Shown here: piece by piece, positions 1 to 10,025 of the stretch
How positions within the stretch are numbered: the first letter of the stretch is position 1
How the letters are laid out: each line of letters opens with the position of its first letter
Source of the DNA: Rhodoferax sp. TH121
GTDB taxonomy: Bacteria > Pseudomonadota > Gammaproteobacteria > Burkholderiales > Burkholderiaceae_C
Assembly (NCBI RefSeq): GCF_002251855.1
Contig: NZ_NOXW01000016.1
Span: forward strand, 36,422-100,421
Length of the DNA: 64,000 bases
Direction: 5' to 3'
Program-made: the position numbers and the translations under genes
Notes under the pieces: model-generated
Told to the model about the DNA's origin: nothing
Database searches by the model: none
The model's input: the letters and a program-made list of their open reading frames with translations, nothing else

Positions 1-728
1 CGGTGTTCGACAACATGGCCTTTGCGCTCAAAATCGCCAAGACACCCAAGGCTGAAATCGAGCGCCGCGTGCGCGAGGCCTCTGACATCCTGCAGCTCAC
101 GGAATACCTGGACCGCCTGCCCAAGGCCCTGTCGGGCGGCCAGCGCCAGCGCGTGGCGATTGGCCGAGCCATCGTGCGCGACCCCAAGGTGTTTTTGTTT
201 GACGAGCCGCTCTCCAACCTGGATGCCGCGCTGCGCACCAAGATGCGCGTGGAACTGGCCACACTGCACCGCCGTCTGGGCGCCACCATGGTTTATGTGA
301 CCCACGATCAGGTCGAGGCCATGACGCTGGCTGACAAGATCGTGGTGCTCAACAAGGGGCGTGTGGAGCAGGTGGGTCGCCCGCTGGAGCTCTACAACAA
401 GCCTGCCAGCCTGTTTGTGGCGGGCTTCATCGGCTCACCGCAGATGAACATTCTGGGCGGTGAATTGGCGGCGCGCCACAACGTAGCCCACGTGGGCCTG
501 CGTCCCGAGCACCTCAAGGTGCTGGCCGAAGGCCCCATCCAGGGCACGCTCAAACACTCCGAACAACTGGGCAACGAAACCTTTGCCTATGTCAGCAGCC
601 GTGAACATGGCGAGGTGACGGCCCGCATGGACGGCACGCTGGCCCTGGAGCCGGGGAGTGCCATTGCTTTGGGCTTTGCGCCGGAGCACCTGTACCGCTT
701 CAATGCCGAGGGCAAGCGCGTCGACTGA
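1..728 (+). CDS. aglK: Sugar ABC transporter ATP-binding protein, AglK/UgpC/MalK type (5' end outside window)
   Basis: This is the ATPase that would energise the permease pair downstream. The Walker A end lies before the window; the reading frame is already open at the left edge. Visible parts are the ABC signature [14 protein letters not shown], Walker B with its glutamate ([12 protein letters not shown]), the switch histidine in YVTHDQ, and a C-terminal MalK-type regulatory domain ([17 protein letters not shown]). The regulatory half is short, as in the UgpC/AglK group. The next gene, a binding protein, starts 64 bases downstream on the same strand. The substrate is inferred from the neighbours, not from this protein. 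Confidence 0.88.
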   Translation, partial: VFDNMAFALKIAKTPKAEIERRVREASDILQLTEYLDRLPKALSGGQRQRVAIGRAIVRDPKVFLFDEPLSNLDAALRTKMRVELATLHRRLGATMVYVTHDQVEAMTLADKIVVLNKGRVEQVGRPLELYNKPASLFVAGFIGSPQMNILGGELAARHNVAHVGLRPEHLKVLAEGPIQGTLKHSEQLGNETFAYVSSREHGEVTARMDGTLALEPGSAIALGFAPEHLYRFNAEGKRVD

Positions 729-792
729 CGCCTGCTGTGTCTGTTTTTTAAGTGCTGCGGATGGGCCGCAGCACACCAAGAGGAGAGAGACG

Positions 793-2094
793 ATGTTCAA
801 GAAAACCATGATCGCTGGGGCTTCGGCTTTGGCAATGGGCACACTGGTTAGCCCCGCGATGGCGGCGGACTACAAAGGCCCGGACCTGAAGGGTGAGGTC
901 ATCACCATCACCTGCCCCTGGACCGGTGCCGAAGAAGGCATGTTCAAGAAGGTGATTGCCAATTTTGAGAAGGCCACCGGCGCTACCGTGAAGCACTCGT
1001 GCTCGCAAAGCTCTGAACAACAGATCGTGATCGACATCAAGGCGGGTTCGCCCTCCAACATCTCGGTGTTTCCCCAGCCAGGCCTGGCCGCCAACATGGC
1101 TGCCATCGACGGCCTCAAGCCCCTAGGCCCCAAGGCGCAAGAGTGGGTGAAGAAGAACTATGCCGCCGGCAGCTCCTGGGCCGATCTGGGCACCTACGCC
1201 AACAAGGCGGGCAAAAAAGAGTTCTACGGCATGTTCTACAACGTGAACGTGAAGAGCCTGGTCTGGTACCTGCCCGAAAACTTCAAGGAAAAGGGCTACA
1301 AAGTGCCCAAGACCATGGAAGAGCTGCAAGCGTTGACCAAGAAAATCGCCGCCGACGGTGGCAAGCCCTGGTGTATCGGCCTGGGCTCGGATGCGGCTAC
1401 CGGCTGGCCCGCCACCGACTGGGTGGAAGACATGATGTTGCGCACGCAGACGCCCGAGGTGTATGACGGCTGGGTGAGCAACAAGGTCAAGTTCAACGAC
1501 AAGCGCGTTGTCGACGCCATTGAGGCCTACGGCTGGTTTGCCAAGAATGACGCCTATGTGGACGGCGGCGCCAAGGCCGTGGCCACCGTGAGCTTCAAGG
1601 ACAGCCCCAAGGGTCTGTTCGGTTCGCCCCCCAAGTGCTACATGCACCGCCAGGCGTCCTTCATCCCCGCCTTCTTCCCCGAAGGCAAGGCGGATGAAGC
1701 GGACTTCTTCTACTTCCCGTCCTTTGCCAGCAAGAAGCTGGGCAACCCGGTTCTGGGCGGCGGCACCATCCTGACCATCACCAAGGACAGCAAGGGCGCC
1801 CGTGCGTTCATGGAGTACCTGCAGCATCCCCAGTCGCATGAAATCTGGATGGCCGAAGGCGGTTTCCTGACACCGCACAAGGGTGTGGACCTGGCCAAGT
1901 ACAAGACCGCGTCGCTGAAGAAGCAAGGCGAGATCCTGCAAAACGCCACCACCTTCCGCTTTGACGGCTCCGATCTGATGCCTGGCGCCGTGGGTGCGGG
2001 CAGCTTCTGGAAGGGCATGGTTAACTACTCGGGTGGCCAGTCTGCCCAGCAAGTGGCCGACGAAATCCAGAAGAGCTGGGACGCCATCAAGTAA
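793..2094 (+). CDS. aglE: Alpha-glucoside ABC transporter substrate-binding protein (AglE-like)
   Basis: A periplasmic solute-binding protein of the family-1 sugar type, 433 aa. The start is the ATG preceded by a purine-rich AGGAGAGAGA Shine-Dalgarno; the open frame runs further upstream but without a comparable site. A clear signal peptide (MFKKTMIAGASALAMGTL..) ends at PAMA before ADYKG. Tryptophan- and tyrosine-rich stretches (GMFYNVNVKSLVWYLP, GWPATDWVED) resemble AglE of the rhizobial alpha-glucoside system. The surrounding ATPase, two permeases and GH13 enzymes match the agl gene set. A strong stem-loop follows the stop codon. The precise sugar (sucrose, maltose, trehalose or another alpha-glucoside) cannot be read from sequence. 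Confidence 0.85.
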   Translation: MFKKTMIAGASALAMGTLVSPAMAADYKGPDLKGEVITITCPWTGAEEGMFKKVIANFEKATGATVKHSCSQSSEQQIVIDIKAGSPSNISVFPQPGLAANMAAIDGLKPLGPKAQEWVKKNYAAGSSWADLGTYANKAGKKEFYGMFYNVNVKSLVWYLPENFKEKGYKVPKTMEELQALTKKIAADGGKPWCIGLGSDAATGWPATDWVEDMMLRTQTPEVYDGWVSNKVKFNDKRVVDAIEAYGWFAKNDAYVDGGAKAVATVSFKDSPKGLFGSPPKCYMHRQASFIPAFFPEGKADEADFFYFPSFASKKLGNPVLGGGTILTITKDSKGARAFMEYLQHPQSHEIWMAEGGFLTPHKGVDLAKYKTASLKKQGEILQNATTFRFDGSDLMPGAVGAGSFWKGMVNYSGGQSAQQVADEIQKSWDAIK

Positions 2095-2130
2095 GCCTCT
2101 CCTCTGACAGCGCAAGGGTGCGCGTCTTAC

Positions 2131-2161
2131 GGTCGGCGGCCTGTGGGCTGCCGACCCTTTT
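2131..2161 (+). terminator. Intercistronic stem-loop after the binding-protein gene
   Basis: Two 11-base arms (GGTCGGCGGCC and GGCTGCCGACC) pair fully with a single G-T wobble around a TGTG loop, followed by CTTTT. It sits in the 103-base gap between the binding-protein and permease genes. Such hairpins behind binding-protein genes usually act as partial terminators or 3' mRNA stabilisers, so that the binding protein is made in excess of the membrane subunits. That role is inferred here. Confidence 0.72.
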
Positions 2162-2197
2162 GAATTCTTCTTCACGCTACGCACAAGAGTGGGTCCC

Positions 2198-3202
2198 ATG
2201 ACCGATCAAATCTTCCAGACCCTGACTGCGGTAGTGGTCAGCATTGCGTTTTGCCTGCTGTACTTTGCCGGCTCCAATTTCCTGCTCGACAAGATCGTTC
2301 ATCTGCCCATGGGCAGCAAACCCGGGCGCGAACGCCTGCGTTCTCGTGTGCGGCCGTGGTTGTTCCTGGCGCCCGCGCTGTTACTGCTGGGCGTGTACCT
2401 GCTGTACCCCCTGTTTGAAACCTTCCGCCTGAGCTTTTTTGATGCCACCGGCGAACAGTTTGTGGGATTGGCCAACTACCAGTGGGTGCTGGTGGACCAG
2501 AATTTTTTGATCACCATCCGCAATAACTTCATGTGGCTGCTGGTGGTGCCGGCAGCGGCTACCGCGCTGGGCCTGATCGTGGCGGTGTTGGCCGACCGCG
2601 TGTGGTGGGGTGGCTTTGCCAAGTCCATGGTGTTCATGCCCATGGCCATCAGTTTTGTGGGTGCCAGTGTGATCTGGAAGTTTGTCTATGACTTCCGTGG
2701 CCCCGACGCCGAACAGATTGGCATCTTGAACGCCATGGTGATGGGCATGGGTTTTGAGCCCCAGGCCTGGGTGACGGTGCCGTTTTGGAACAACTTCTTC
2801 CTCATGGCCATCCTGATCTGGATCCAGACCGGCTTTGCCATGGTGATTTTGTCGGCCGCGCTGCGTGGCGTGCCGCACGAAACCATTGAAGCGGCGCGTA
2901 TCGATGGCGCCAGCGAGATTCAGATCTTTTTTGAAATCATGGTGCCGCAGGTCATGTCCACCGTGCTCGTGGTCTGGACCACCATCACCATCACGGTGCT
3001 CAAGGTGTTTGACATTGTGATGGCCATGACCGGTGGCCAGTGGGACACCAGTGTGCTGGCCAACCTGATGTACGACTGGATGTTCCGGGGCGGTGGTGAC
3101 TATGGGCGAAGCTCCACGTTGGCCATGGTGCTCATGTTCGCGGTGATTCCGGTCATGGCTTTCAACATCCGCCGGTTCCGCACCGAGGAGGCTCAACGAT
3201 GA
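2198..3202 (+). CDS. aglF: Alpha-glucoside ABC transporter permease (AglF-like)
   Basis: An inner-membrane permease of the MalF class, 334 aa from the ATG; a GTG nine bases upstream is an alternative start. There is an additional N-terminal membrane segment ([20 protein letters not shown]), then about six more. The cytoplasmic EAA loop that docks on the ATPase is [14 protein letters not shown]. Its stop overlaps the next permease start by four bases (ATGA), so the two are translationally coupled. The size and the extra N-terminal helix fit AglF. Confidence 0.85.
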   Translation: MTDQIFQTLTAVVVSIAFCLLYFAGSNFLLDKIVHLPMGSKPGRERLRSRVRPWLFLAPALLLLGVYLLYPLFETFRLSFFDATGEQFVGLANYQWVLVDQNFLITIRNNFMWLLVVPAAATALGLIVAVLADRVWWGGFAKSMVFMPMAISFVGASVIWKFVYDFRGPDAEQIGILNAMVMGMGFEPQAWVTVPFWNNFFLMAILIWIQTGFAMVILSAALRGVPHETIEAARIDGASEIQIFFEIMVPQVMSTVLVVWTTITITVLKVFDIVMAMTGGQWDTSVLANLMYDWMFRGGGDYGRSSTLAMVLMFAVIPVMAFNIRRFRTEEAQR

Positions 3203-4371
3203 AAAAATACTTTAGCCTGCCATCGCTGGCGGCCCAAGCCTTGCTACTGGCCATTGTGCTGGTGTGGGTCTTGCCCACCTTTGGCCTGTTTGTTTCCAGC
3301 TTCCGCGACAAGCAACAGCTGGTCTCCAGTGGCTGGTGGACCGCCTTGTCCACCCAGACCCGTGCGGATATGCGACGCACCGGTGGTGCACAAAGCGCCG
3401 TGCAAGAAGGCGACAAGACCGTCATCAAAGGGCTGCTCTTCGGCGAGCAGTCTGCAGTGCGTATCAAGCAGTTCTCGCTCAAGTCGTCCAACCCCAAAGA
3501 GTTTGCCGCGGGTACCGTGGCCGAGGTCGGCGATGGCCAGGTCTTCGACGAGGAAGACGGCAAGCCCGATGGCACGCTGACCGTGGCCGCCGATGGAGCC
3601 TACCGCTTGGAGCTCAATGGACCGTACGACAAGGACCGTGGCATCCGCGTGTTCTACGTCGCCGAGTCGCCCCCCGTGTTCCTCACGCAGAACTACGAAA
3701 AAGTGGTCGCGGGTGAGGGCGTGGGCCAGGCCTTTCTCAACACCTTCAAGGTCACTATTCCGGCCACTTTTATCCCCATCCTGATTGCGGCCTTTGCGGC
3801 CTATGCTTTCAGCTGGATGGAGTTTCCGGGGCGCAAGTGGCTGTTTGTGGTGGTGGTAGGCCTGCTGGTGGTGCCGTTGCAGATGTCGCTGATTCCGCTC
3901 TTACGCCTCTATAACCAATTGGGTGAATCCTTTGGCATGGAGTCCAAGTCCTACCTTGGGGTGTGGTTGGCGCACTCGGCCTTTGGCTTGCCACTGGCCA
4001 TCTATCTGTTGCGCAACTACATTGCGTCGCTGCCCCGTGACATCATCGAGAGCGCGCGCATGGATGGTGCCTCGCATTTCCAGATTTTCACGGGCATCGT
4101 GCTGCCGCTGTCCATCCCGGCGCTGGCCAGCTTTGCCATTTTCCAGTTCCTCTGGGTCTGGAATGACTTCCTCATCGCGCTGGTGTTCCTGGGCAAGGCG
4201 CCCGACCAAATCGTGCTGACCATCAAGCTCAACGACCTGCTGGGTTCACGTGGCGAGAGCTGGGAAATCCTGACCGCCAGTGCCTTTGTGTCGATCGCGG
4301 TGCCGGTGGCGGTGTTCTTTTCGTTGCAACGTTTCTTTGTGCGTGGCCTGCTGTCAGGCTCCGTCAAGTAG
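3199..4371 (+). CDS. aglG: Alpha-glucoside ABC transporter permease with large periplasmic insert (AglG-like)
   Basis: The second inner-membrane permease, 390 aa, about 100 longer than a standard MalG-type subunit. After the first membrane segment there is a polar insert of roughly 130 residues (about 35-165), rich in charged and beta-forming residues, which should lie in the periplasm. The membrane core and EAA loop ([14 protein letters not shown]) follow. AglG proteins carry such an insert, which supports the agl assignment over a generic maltose system. The start codon lies inside the stop of the preceding permease gene. Confidence 0.85.
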   Translation: MKKYFSLPSLAAQALLLAIVLVWVLPTFGLFVSSFRDKQQLVSSGWWTALSTQTRADMRRTGGAQSAVQEGDKTVIKGLLFGEQSAVRIKQFSLKSSNPKEFAAGTVAEVGDGQVFDEEDGKPDGTLTVAADGAYRLELNGPYDKDRGIRVFYVAESPPVFLTQNYEKVVAGEGVGQAFLNTFKVTIPATFIPILIAAFAAYAFSWMEFPGRKWLFVVVVGLLVVPLQMSLIPLLRLYNQLGESFGMESKSYLGVWLAHSAFGLPLAIYLLRNYIASLPRDIIESARMDGASHFQIFTGIVLPLSIPALASFAIFQFLWVWNDFLIALVFLGKAPDQIVLTIKLNDLLGSRGESWEILTASAFVSIAVPVAVFFSLQRFFVRGLLSGSVK

Positions 4372-4392
4372 TTTTCCCTTTCCTTTTTCTGT

Positions 4393-6045
4393 ATGACCAA
4401 AGCATCGAATGACAACTGGTGGCGCGGCGGCGTCATCTACCAAATCTACCCCCGCAGTTTTGCCGACAGCAACGGCGACGGCATTGGCGACCTCAATGGC
4501 ATCACGGCCAAGCTGGACTATGTGGCGGCGCTGGGCGCCGACGGCATCTGGCTCTCACCGTTCTTCAAGAGTCCAATGAAGGACTTCGGCTACGACGTCA
4601 GTGACTACTGCGATGTGGACCCCATGTTCGGCAGCGTGGCCGACTTCCGCAGGCTGGTGGACCGTGCCCACGCGCTGGGCCTCAAGGTCATGATCGACCA
4701 GGTGCTCTCCCACAGCTCCGACCAGCACCCCTGGTTTGTGGAAAGCCGCTCCAGCCTCACGAACCCCAAGGCCGACTGGTACGTATGGGCTGACGCGAAG
4801 AGCGATGGCACGCCGCCCAATAACTGGCTGTCCATTTTTGGCGGTAGCGCCTGGCAGTGGGACACGCGTCGCTGCCAGTACTACATGCACAACTTTCTGA
4901 CCAGCCAGCCGGACCTGAACTTCCACAACCTCGAAGTGCAGAATGCCTTGCTGGAAACGGTGAAGTTCTGGCTGGACCTCGGTGTTGATGGCTACCGCCT
5001 GGACACCGCCAATTTCTACTTCCACGACGCGCAGCTGCGCGATAACCCGGCCCGTGGCCGCCCCGATGGTGAGGACCCGGCTGTCAACGCCGTCAACCCT
5101 TATGGCTGGCAGTGGCACAAGTACGACAAGAGTCAGCCTGAGAACTTGGCGTTCTTGCGCCGCCTGCGCGCGCTGCTGGACCAATACCCCAACACCACTA
5201 TGGTGGGCGAGATTGGTGATGACGATGGCCTGGCCCGCGTGGCCGAGTACACCAGCGGTGGCGACAAGCTGCACATGGCCTACTGTTTTGACCTGCTCGG
5301 CACCGGCCACAGTGCGGCGCACTTCCGTGGTTTTGTGCAGCGCTTTGAAGAGGTAGCACCTGGGGGCTGGCCCTGCTGGGCGCTCTCTAACCACGACGTG
5401 GTGCGCGTGGCCAGCCGCTGGGGGCAGGGCACGCAGGCTGCCCACCCGGACCTGCTGCGCTTGGGCGCGGCGCTGCAGATGAGCCTGCGCGGTTCGCCGT
5501 GCATTTACCAAGGCGACGAGCTGGGTCTGCCCGAAGCCGACATTGCGTTTGAGGATCTGCAAGACCCTTATGGCATCACCATGTGGCCGGAGTTCAAAGG
5601 CCGCGACGGTTGCCGTACCGCCCATCCGTGGGCCAAAGACGCGGCCGATCTGGGCTTTTCCAGCGCGGCCCAACCTGCGGCCCCGTGGTTGCCCGTGATC
5701 GAGCCACACCGCGCGCTGGCTGTGGATGCGCAGGAGCGCGATGCTGCATCCTTGCTGCACTTCTACCGGCGCTTGCTGCGGTGGCGCAAGGCTCAGCCAG
5801 CGCTGATCCATGGCACGCTCAGCGTGTTGCCTGCGCATCCGCAGGTGCTGGCCTTTGTGCGGGTCTTTGACGGTGTACAACTGCTGTGTGTCTTCAACTT
5901 CAGCGACACGGCTGCGCAGTGGGACCTTCCCGCCGCCTTTGCTGGCGCTAGTGCCGTGGAGGGCAGTGGTTTGGCCGACACACCGCGCACCGGCAACACG
6001 CTGCAGCTCGCCCCCTGGGGTGGTGCCTACTACCGCCTGGGCTGA
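4393..6045 (+). CDS. aglA: GH13 alpha-glucosidase (AglA-like)
   Basis: A cytoplasmic glycoside hydrolase of family 13, 550 aa, with no signal peptide. The TIM-barrel motifs are complete: MIDQVLSHSS (region I), GVDGYRLDTANF with the nucleophile D204, MVGEIGDDD with the acid/base E273, and ALSNHDVVRV with the stabilising D335. The QIYPRSFADSNGDGIGDLNG start is typical of alpha-glucosidases. It begins 21 bases after the permease gene, so imported alpha-glucosides would be hydrolysed in the cytoplasm to glucose. Linkage specificity cannot be read with confidence. Confidence 0.85.
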   Translation: MTKASNDNWWRGGVIYQIYPRSFADSNGDGIGDLNGITAKLDYVAALGADGIWLSPFFKSPMKDFGYDVSDYCDVDPMFGSVADFRRLVDRAHALGLKVMIDQVLSHSSDQHPWFVESRSSLTNPKADWYVWADAKSDGTPPNNWLSIFGGSAWQWDTRRCQYYMHNFLTSQPDLNFHNLEVQNALLETVKFWLDLGVDGYRLDTANFYFHDAQLRDNPARGRPDGEDPAVNAVNPYGWQWHKYDKSQPENLAFLRRLRALLDQYPNTTMVGEIGDDDGLARVAEYTSGGDKLHMAYCFDLLGTGHSAAHFRGFVQRFEEVAPGGWPCWALSNHDVVRVASRWGQGTQAAHPDLLRLGAALQMSLRGSPCIYQGDELGLPEADIAFEDLQDPYGITMWPEFKGRDGCRTAHPWAKDAADLGFSSAAQPAAPWLPVIEPHRALAVDAQERDAASLLHFYRRLLRWRKAQPALIHGTLSVLPAHPQVLAFVRVFDGVQLLCVFNFSDTAAQWDLPAAFAGASAVEGSGLADTPRTGNTLQLAPWGGAYYRLG

Positions 6046-6057
6046 GTCGTGGCCTTC

Positions 6058-7770
6058 ATGGCGGATGCGCGCCCCATGCCCGCCGCCGATTGGAAGCAGT
6101 CGGTGGTCTACCAGATCTACCCGCGCAGTTTTTGCGACAGCAATGGTGATGGCGTCGGCGACCTACCGGGTATCACCTCCCGACTGGACTACCTGAAAGC
6201 GCTGGGCGTGGACGTGGTCTGGCTCTCGCCGGTCTACCGCTCGCCCAACGACGACAACGGCTACGACATTAGCGACTACCGCGCCATCATGGACGAGTTC
6301 GGCACCATGGCCGACTTCGACACCATGCTGGCCGGTATGCACGCGCGTGGCATCCGGCTCATGATGGACCTGGTGGTCAACCACACATCGGATGAGCACC
6401 CCTGGTTCCAGCAGGCCCGCCAAAGCCGCGACAACCCGTACCACGACTACTACATCTGGCGCGATATGCCCGCCGATAGCAGCTTGCCCAACAACTGGGA
6501 AGCCGCGTTCAGCGGTTCGGTGTGGGAGCCCAACCCGGCCACGGGCGAGTACTACCTGCACATGTTCTCCAAGAAGCAGCCCGACCTGAACTGGGAGAAC
6601 CCCAAGGTCCGGCAAGAGGTCTATGCGCTGATGCGCTTCTGGCTGGACAAGGGCGTGGACGGGTTCCGCATGGATGTGATCAACATGATTTCCAAGCCTG
6701 CAGGTCTGCCTGACGCGCCCGTGATTCGCGCGGGCCATCTGCAGCCCAGCTTTGGCATGGTGACCAATGGCCCGCGCCTACTGGAGTTCCTGCGCGAGAT
6801 GAAGGCTCAGGTGCTGGACCATTACGAAACCCTCACCGTGGGCGAGGCCCCGCTGGCCACCATCCAGCAGGGTCAGGACATCACCAACGTATATACCGGT
6901 GCGCTCAACATGCTGTTCCAGTTTGAGCACATGGACCTAGACGCCATCCCCGGCGATGGCCGGGGCAAGTGGGCGCTCAAGCCCCTGGCGCTGACCGACC
7001 TGAAGGCCAGCATGTCGCGCTGGCAGGACGCGCTGTGGCAGACCGGCTGGAACAGCCTGTACCTGAGCAACCACGACCAGCCGCGCCCTGTCTCGCGCTG
7101 GGGCGACGACGGCGTGTACCGTGTTGCCTCGGCAAAAATGCTGGCCACCTTTCTGCATGGCCTGCAGGGCACGCCCTATGTGTACCAGGGCGAAGAGCTG
7201 GGAATGACCAATGTCCGATTTGCCCGCATCGAAGACTACCGCGACATTGAAACGTTGAACATGTACCGCGAGGCGGTGCAGGACCGGCACGAGGCGCCTG
7301 CTGAGGTGCTGGCGCGCATCCACGTCAAAAGCCGTGACAACGCACGCACCCCCATGCAGTGGGATGCGACGGCCCACGGGGGCTTTACGACTGGCACACC
7401 ATGGATGCAGACCAACCCGAACCACACCGAGGTGAATGCCGCCCAGGCCCGGGACGATGCAGACTCGGTATGGCACTACTACCGCCGCCTGATCGCCTTG
7501 CGCAAACAGCTGCCCGTGCTGGTGGAGGGGCGGTATGCCTTGCTGCAGCCCGAGGATCCGAACGTCTATGCTTATATACGTACGCTGGGTGACGAGGTGT
7601 TGCTGGTGGTCTGCAACTTCACCCCCCGCGAGCAGGTCTTTGTACTGCCGCCCAACGTGGCGTTCGAACAGCAGCAGCTACTGATAGCCAACTACGTGGT
7701 GAACGCCGCCGACAGCGTCCGCGCTTGCACCCTGCGTCCTTTTGAAGCACGGATGCTCGTTTTACGCTAA
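6058..7770 (+). CDS. Second GH13 alpha-glucosidase / oligo-1,6-glucosidase-like enzyme
   Basis: A second family-13 hydrolase, 570 aa from the chosen ATG; an in-frame GTG nine bases upstream and an ATG 18 bases downstream are alternatives, and none has a clear Shine-Dalgarno. All catalytic residues are present: GFRMDVINM with nucleophile D206, TVGEAP with E263 and LSNHDQPR with D340. The MMDLVVNHTSDEHPWF and ARTPMQWD segments resemble oligo-1,6-glucosidases and trehalose-6-phosphate hydrolases more than the first enzyme does. It follows the first glucosidase almost directly and is probably co-transcribed. Two different GH13 enzymes suggest complementary linkage specificity. Confidence 0.82.
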   Translation: MADARPMPAADWKQSVVYQIYPRSFCDSNGDGVGDLPGITSRLDYLKALGVDVVWLSPVYRSPNDDNGYDISDYRAIMDEFGTMADFDTMLAGMHARGIRLMMDLVVNHTSDEHPWFQQARQSRDNPYHDYYIWRDMPADSSLPNNWEAAFSGSVWEPNPATGEYYLHMFSKKQPDLNWENPKVRQEVYALMRFWLDKGVDGFRMDVINMISKPAGLPDAPVIRAGHLQPSFGMVTNGPRLLEFLREMKAQVLDHYETLTVGEAPLATIQQGQDITNVYTGALNMLFQFEHMDLDAIPGDGRGKWALKPLALTDLKASMSRWQDALWQTGWNSLYLSNHDQPRPVSRWGDDGVYRVASAKMLATFLHGLQGTPYVYQGEELGMTNVRFARIEDYRDIETLNMYREAVQDRHEAPAEVLARIHVKSRDNARTPMQWDATAHGGFTTGTPWMQTNPNHTEVNAAQARDDADSVWHYYRRLIALRKQLPVLVEGRYALLQPEDPNVYAYIRTLGDEVLLVVCNFTPREQVFVLPPNVAFEQQQLLIANYVVNAADSVRACTLRPFEARMLVLR

Positions 7771-7781
7771 GGTCGGTGGCC

Positions 7782-9134
7782 ATGACTGCGCCTGACCGCC
7801 CCCGCCTCAACATGATTGCCGGCCCCTTGTTGGGCGAGTTCCTGCTAGGCATGAGTGTGGCGATGGGTGGCCTGTGGCTGGCCTCCCAAACTTCGGATGC
7901 CGCTGCCGGGGCCTTTGGGTTGGTGAACCAGATTCTGGAAACCTTGTTTGTGGTGTTTCGGGTGCTGGCCATCGGCCTGGGGGTGGTGGTCACGCAGTAT
8001 TTGGGTGGCGAGCAGCACGCCTCGGCACGGCGTGCCGCCTTGTTGGCCTTGGGTGCCAGTACCTGGGCTGGTGCGCTGGTGGTGTGCATTGTGGTGGCCG
8101 GCAACGACCTTGTGCTGGACTGGCTCAATGCACCCGACGCCATCGTGGCCTTGGCTGCGCCATTTCTTCAATGGTTTGCACCCGCCTTGATGCTGGAAGC
8201 CTACAACCTCAGCATGGCATCCGTGTTGCGAGCCCATCTGTTCTCGCGCGACTCTCTCAAGGTCATGATTGTCATGCACAGCAGCCATCTGGCATTGGCC
8301 GCAGTATTGATGCGAGGCTGGGGAGAATGGGATGGCATTGGCCTGGAGGGCTATGCGATCGCCATGCTGGTCAGTCGCGCTCTGGGGCTGGTCATGCACC
8401 TGTGGTTTTGGCGTATCCGCATGCAGTTGGTGCCGCAAGCCCGGGACTGGTGGGCTGCTGGCTGGAACGATCTGTGGCCGGTGCTGCGTGTTGGCTTGCC
8501 GGGCGCGGGAGTGGAAGTGGCGTATCGCGGTGCTTTTATGGTGTCGGTGGCTGCGACTGCGCGGTTGGGGGTGACGGCACTGGCCACCCACTCTTACACA
8601 CTGCAGTTGCTCAAGTACGTACTGTTGACCAGCATGGCTATTGGTTGGGCCTGCGAAATTATGGTGGGGCGACTGGTGGGGGCAGGGGACCTGCGGGTCG
8701 CAAATGGCCTGGTGCGCAAGGCGGTACGCAATGGGCTGCTGGCCTCGGGCTCGCTGGCTTTGCTGGCAGCCTTGGGGGCACCTTGGCTGATGCGCATGTT
8801 TACCAAGGACCCTGCGGTGATCCAAGCTGCGCAGACCTTGCTGTGGATCTCGTTGGCGCTGGAAACCGGTCGGGTGTTCAACCTGATTCTCAACGGCGCT
8901 CTGCGTGCTACCGGGGACGCCATTTACCCGGCTGCCTCCAGCGTGGCATCACTGGTGCTGGTGCTGGGGTTTGGCTCTTTTTGGTTGGGTCGCATGTTCG
9001 GGCTGCCCGGGGTCTGGATGGCCTATGCCATCGACGAATGGATCCGTGGCTTGCTGCTGCTGGCGCGTTGGTTGTGGCGTGGTTGGTTGCCCAACGCCCG
9101 CGACAGCCGCCGACGGCTGCGCGCGGGCCGCTGA
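7782..9134 (+). CDS. MATE family efflux transporter
   Basis: A polytopic membrane protein, 450 aa, with about 12 hydrophobic segments arranged as two similar halves, as in multidrug and toxic-compound extrusion proteins. The N-terminal half carries GPLLGEFLLGMSVAMGG and the second half AGVEVAYRGAFM. The ATG is preferred over the GTG six bases earlier. It starts 11 bases after the glucosidase stop on the same strand, so it looks like the last gene of the agl operon. A role in sugar or glycoside export is only a guess. Its stop lies three bases from that of the convergent lactonase gene. Confidence 0.82.
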   Translation: MTAPDRPRLNMIAGPLLGEFLLGMSVAMGGLWLASQTSDAAAGAFGLVNQILETLFVVFRVLAIGLGVVVTQYLGGEQHASARRAALLALGASTWAGALVVCIVVAGNDLVLDWLNAPDAIVALAAPFLQWFAPALMLEAYNLSMASVLRAHLFSRDSLKVMIVMHSSHLALAAVLMRGWGEWDGIGLEGYAIAMLVSRALGLVMHLWFWRIRMQLVPQARDWWAAGWNDLWPVLRVGLPGAGVEVAYRGAFMVSVAATARLGVTALATHSYTLQLLKYVLLTSMAIGWACEIMVGRLVGAGDLRVANGLVRKAVRNGLLASGSLALLAALGAPWLMRMFTKDPAVIQAAQTLLWISLALETGRVFNLILNGALRATGDAIYPAASSVASLVLVLGFGSFWLGRMFGLPGVWMAYAIDEWIRGLLLLARWLWRGWLPNARDSRRRLRAGR

Positions 9135-9137
9135 GCT

Positions 9138-10025
9138 TTAGCCGAACGTGCAGGGAAGGACGCCCTGCACACCAGGTTCCAGGACAAAGATGCTGCCTGC
9201 CAAGGGATAGCGCTCAAGCGTGGCGTCGTCCAGGCCAACGCGCGCGCTGGTGACCAGCAATTGGTCCAAATTGGGTCCGCCAAAGACCATGCTGGTGATT
9301 TGCGGTGCGGGCAATGCAATCGTACGCAGCAATGTGCCTGCCGGTGTGAATTGGCGAATGCAGGCCCCACCCCAGAAAGCAACCCAAACATTGCCGTCGC
9401 GATCCAGGGTCATGCCATCGGGCGAGCCCTGTTCTCCGCCAAACGTGTTCCACACTGTTTTCCCCGACAGCTCGCCTTGGGGCGAAAGGTCATAGCGGTA
9501 GACCGTTTCCAGGAAGGAGTCTGTGTGCAACATCCAGCTCCCGTCGTGCGCAATGGCAGGGCCGTTGGCAATATAGATGCCGCTTTCCACCACTTGCATG
9601 GTGCCCTCGGGCGATAGCCGTGTCAGGCGGCCGCGCTGCTGGCTGGCGTCGTCGTTGTGCATGGAGCCTGCCCAAATGCGGCCATGGCAATCGGCTTTCG
9701 CATCGTTGAGACGCACCAATGGTTCATCTGCGTGTGGGCTGCCGATGGCCTCGATGCGCAGCGCTGGCTCCAGCCAAAGACGCACAAAGCCCGATTGCAT
9801 GCCGGCCATGAATCCGTCGCCATCGGCGCGCGGCACCAGCCAGCAGATGCGTTCGGGCATGGGCCAGCTCTGGCGCGCGTCGGATGCAGGTGTCCAGGCG
9901 TGCAGAGCTTTGCCGTGGATGTCGACGAAGAAAAAACGTTCGGAGGCGGCATGCCACAGCGGGCCTTCGCCCAGAAGCAGTTCAGCAGGCCAGACGCTGC
10001 GAATGGTGGGTGTACTCAGGTCCAT
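9138..10025 (-). CDS. SMP-30/gluconolactonase family sugar lactonase
   Basis: A six-bladed beta-propeller hydrolase of the SMP-30/LRE family, 295 aa. Family features are LGEGPLWH near the N-terminus with the metal-binding glutamate, FVDIHGKAL, IANGPAIAHDGSWMLHTDS (metal-site Asn and Asp) and SPDGMTLDRDGNVWVA. It would open the sugar lactone made by the dehydrogenase encoded just upstream, whose last 10 bases overlap this gene's start. With dgoK and dgoA nearby, this fits an oxidative galactose- or pentose-type route in the cytoplasm. The exact lactone is not determinable. Confidence 0.83.
   Translation of the reverse strand: MDLSTPTIRSVWPAELLLGEGPLWHAASERFFFVDIHGKALHAWTPASDARQSWPMPERICWLVPRADGDGFMAGMQSGFVRLWLEPALRIEAIGSPHADEPLVRLNDAKADCHGRIWAGSMHNDDASQQRGRLTRLSPEGTMQVVESGIYIANGPAIAHDGSWMLHTDSFLETVYRYDLSPQGELSGKTVWNTFGGEQGSPDGMTLDRDGNVWVAFWGGACIRQFTPAGTLLRTIALPAPQITSMVFGGPNLDQLLVTSARVGLDDATLERYPLAGSIFVLEPGVQGVLPCTFG

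Noticed and set aside
4555..5880. A 441-codon frame antisense to the first GH13 gene
   Set aside because: Shadow frame within a gene whose catalytic motifs are all present on the other strand.
7672..7698. Possible tenth copy of the dispersed repeat (AGCAGCTACTGATAGCC)
   Set aside because: Only the AGCAGCTA..TGATAGC end resembles the element; the core and right part are missing, and the codons fit the GH13 C-terminal region.
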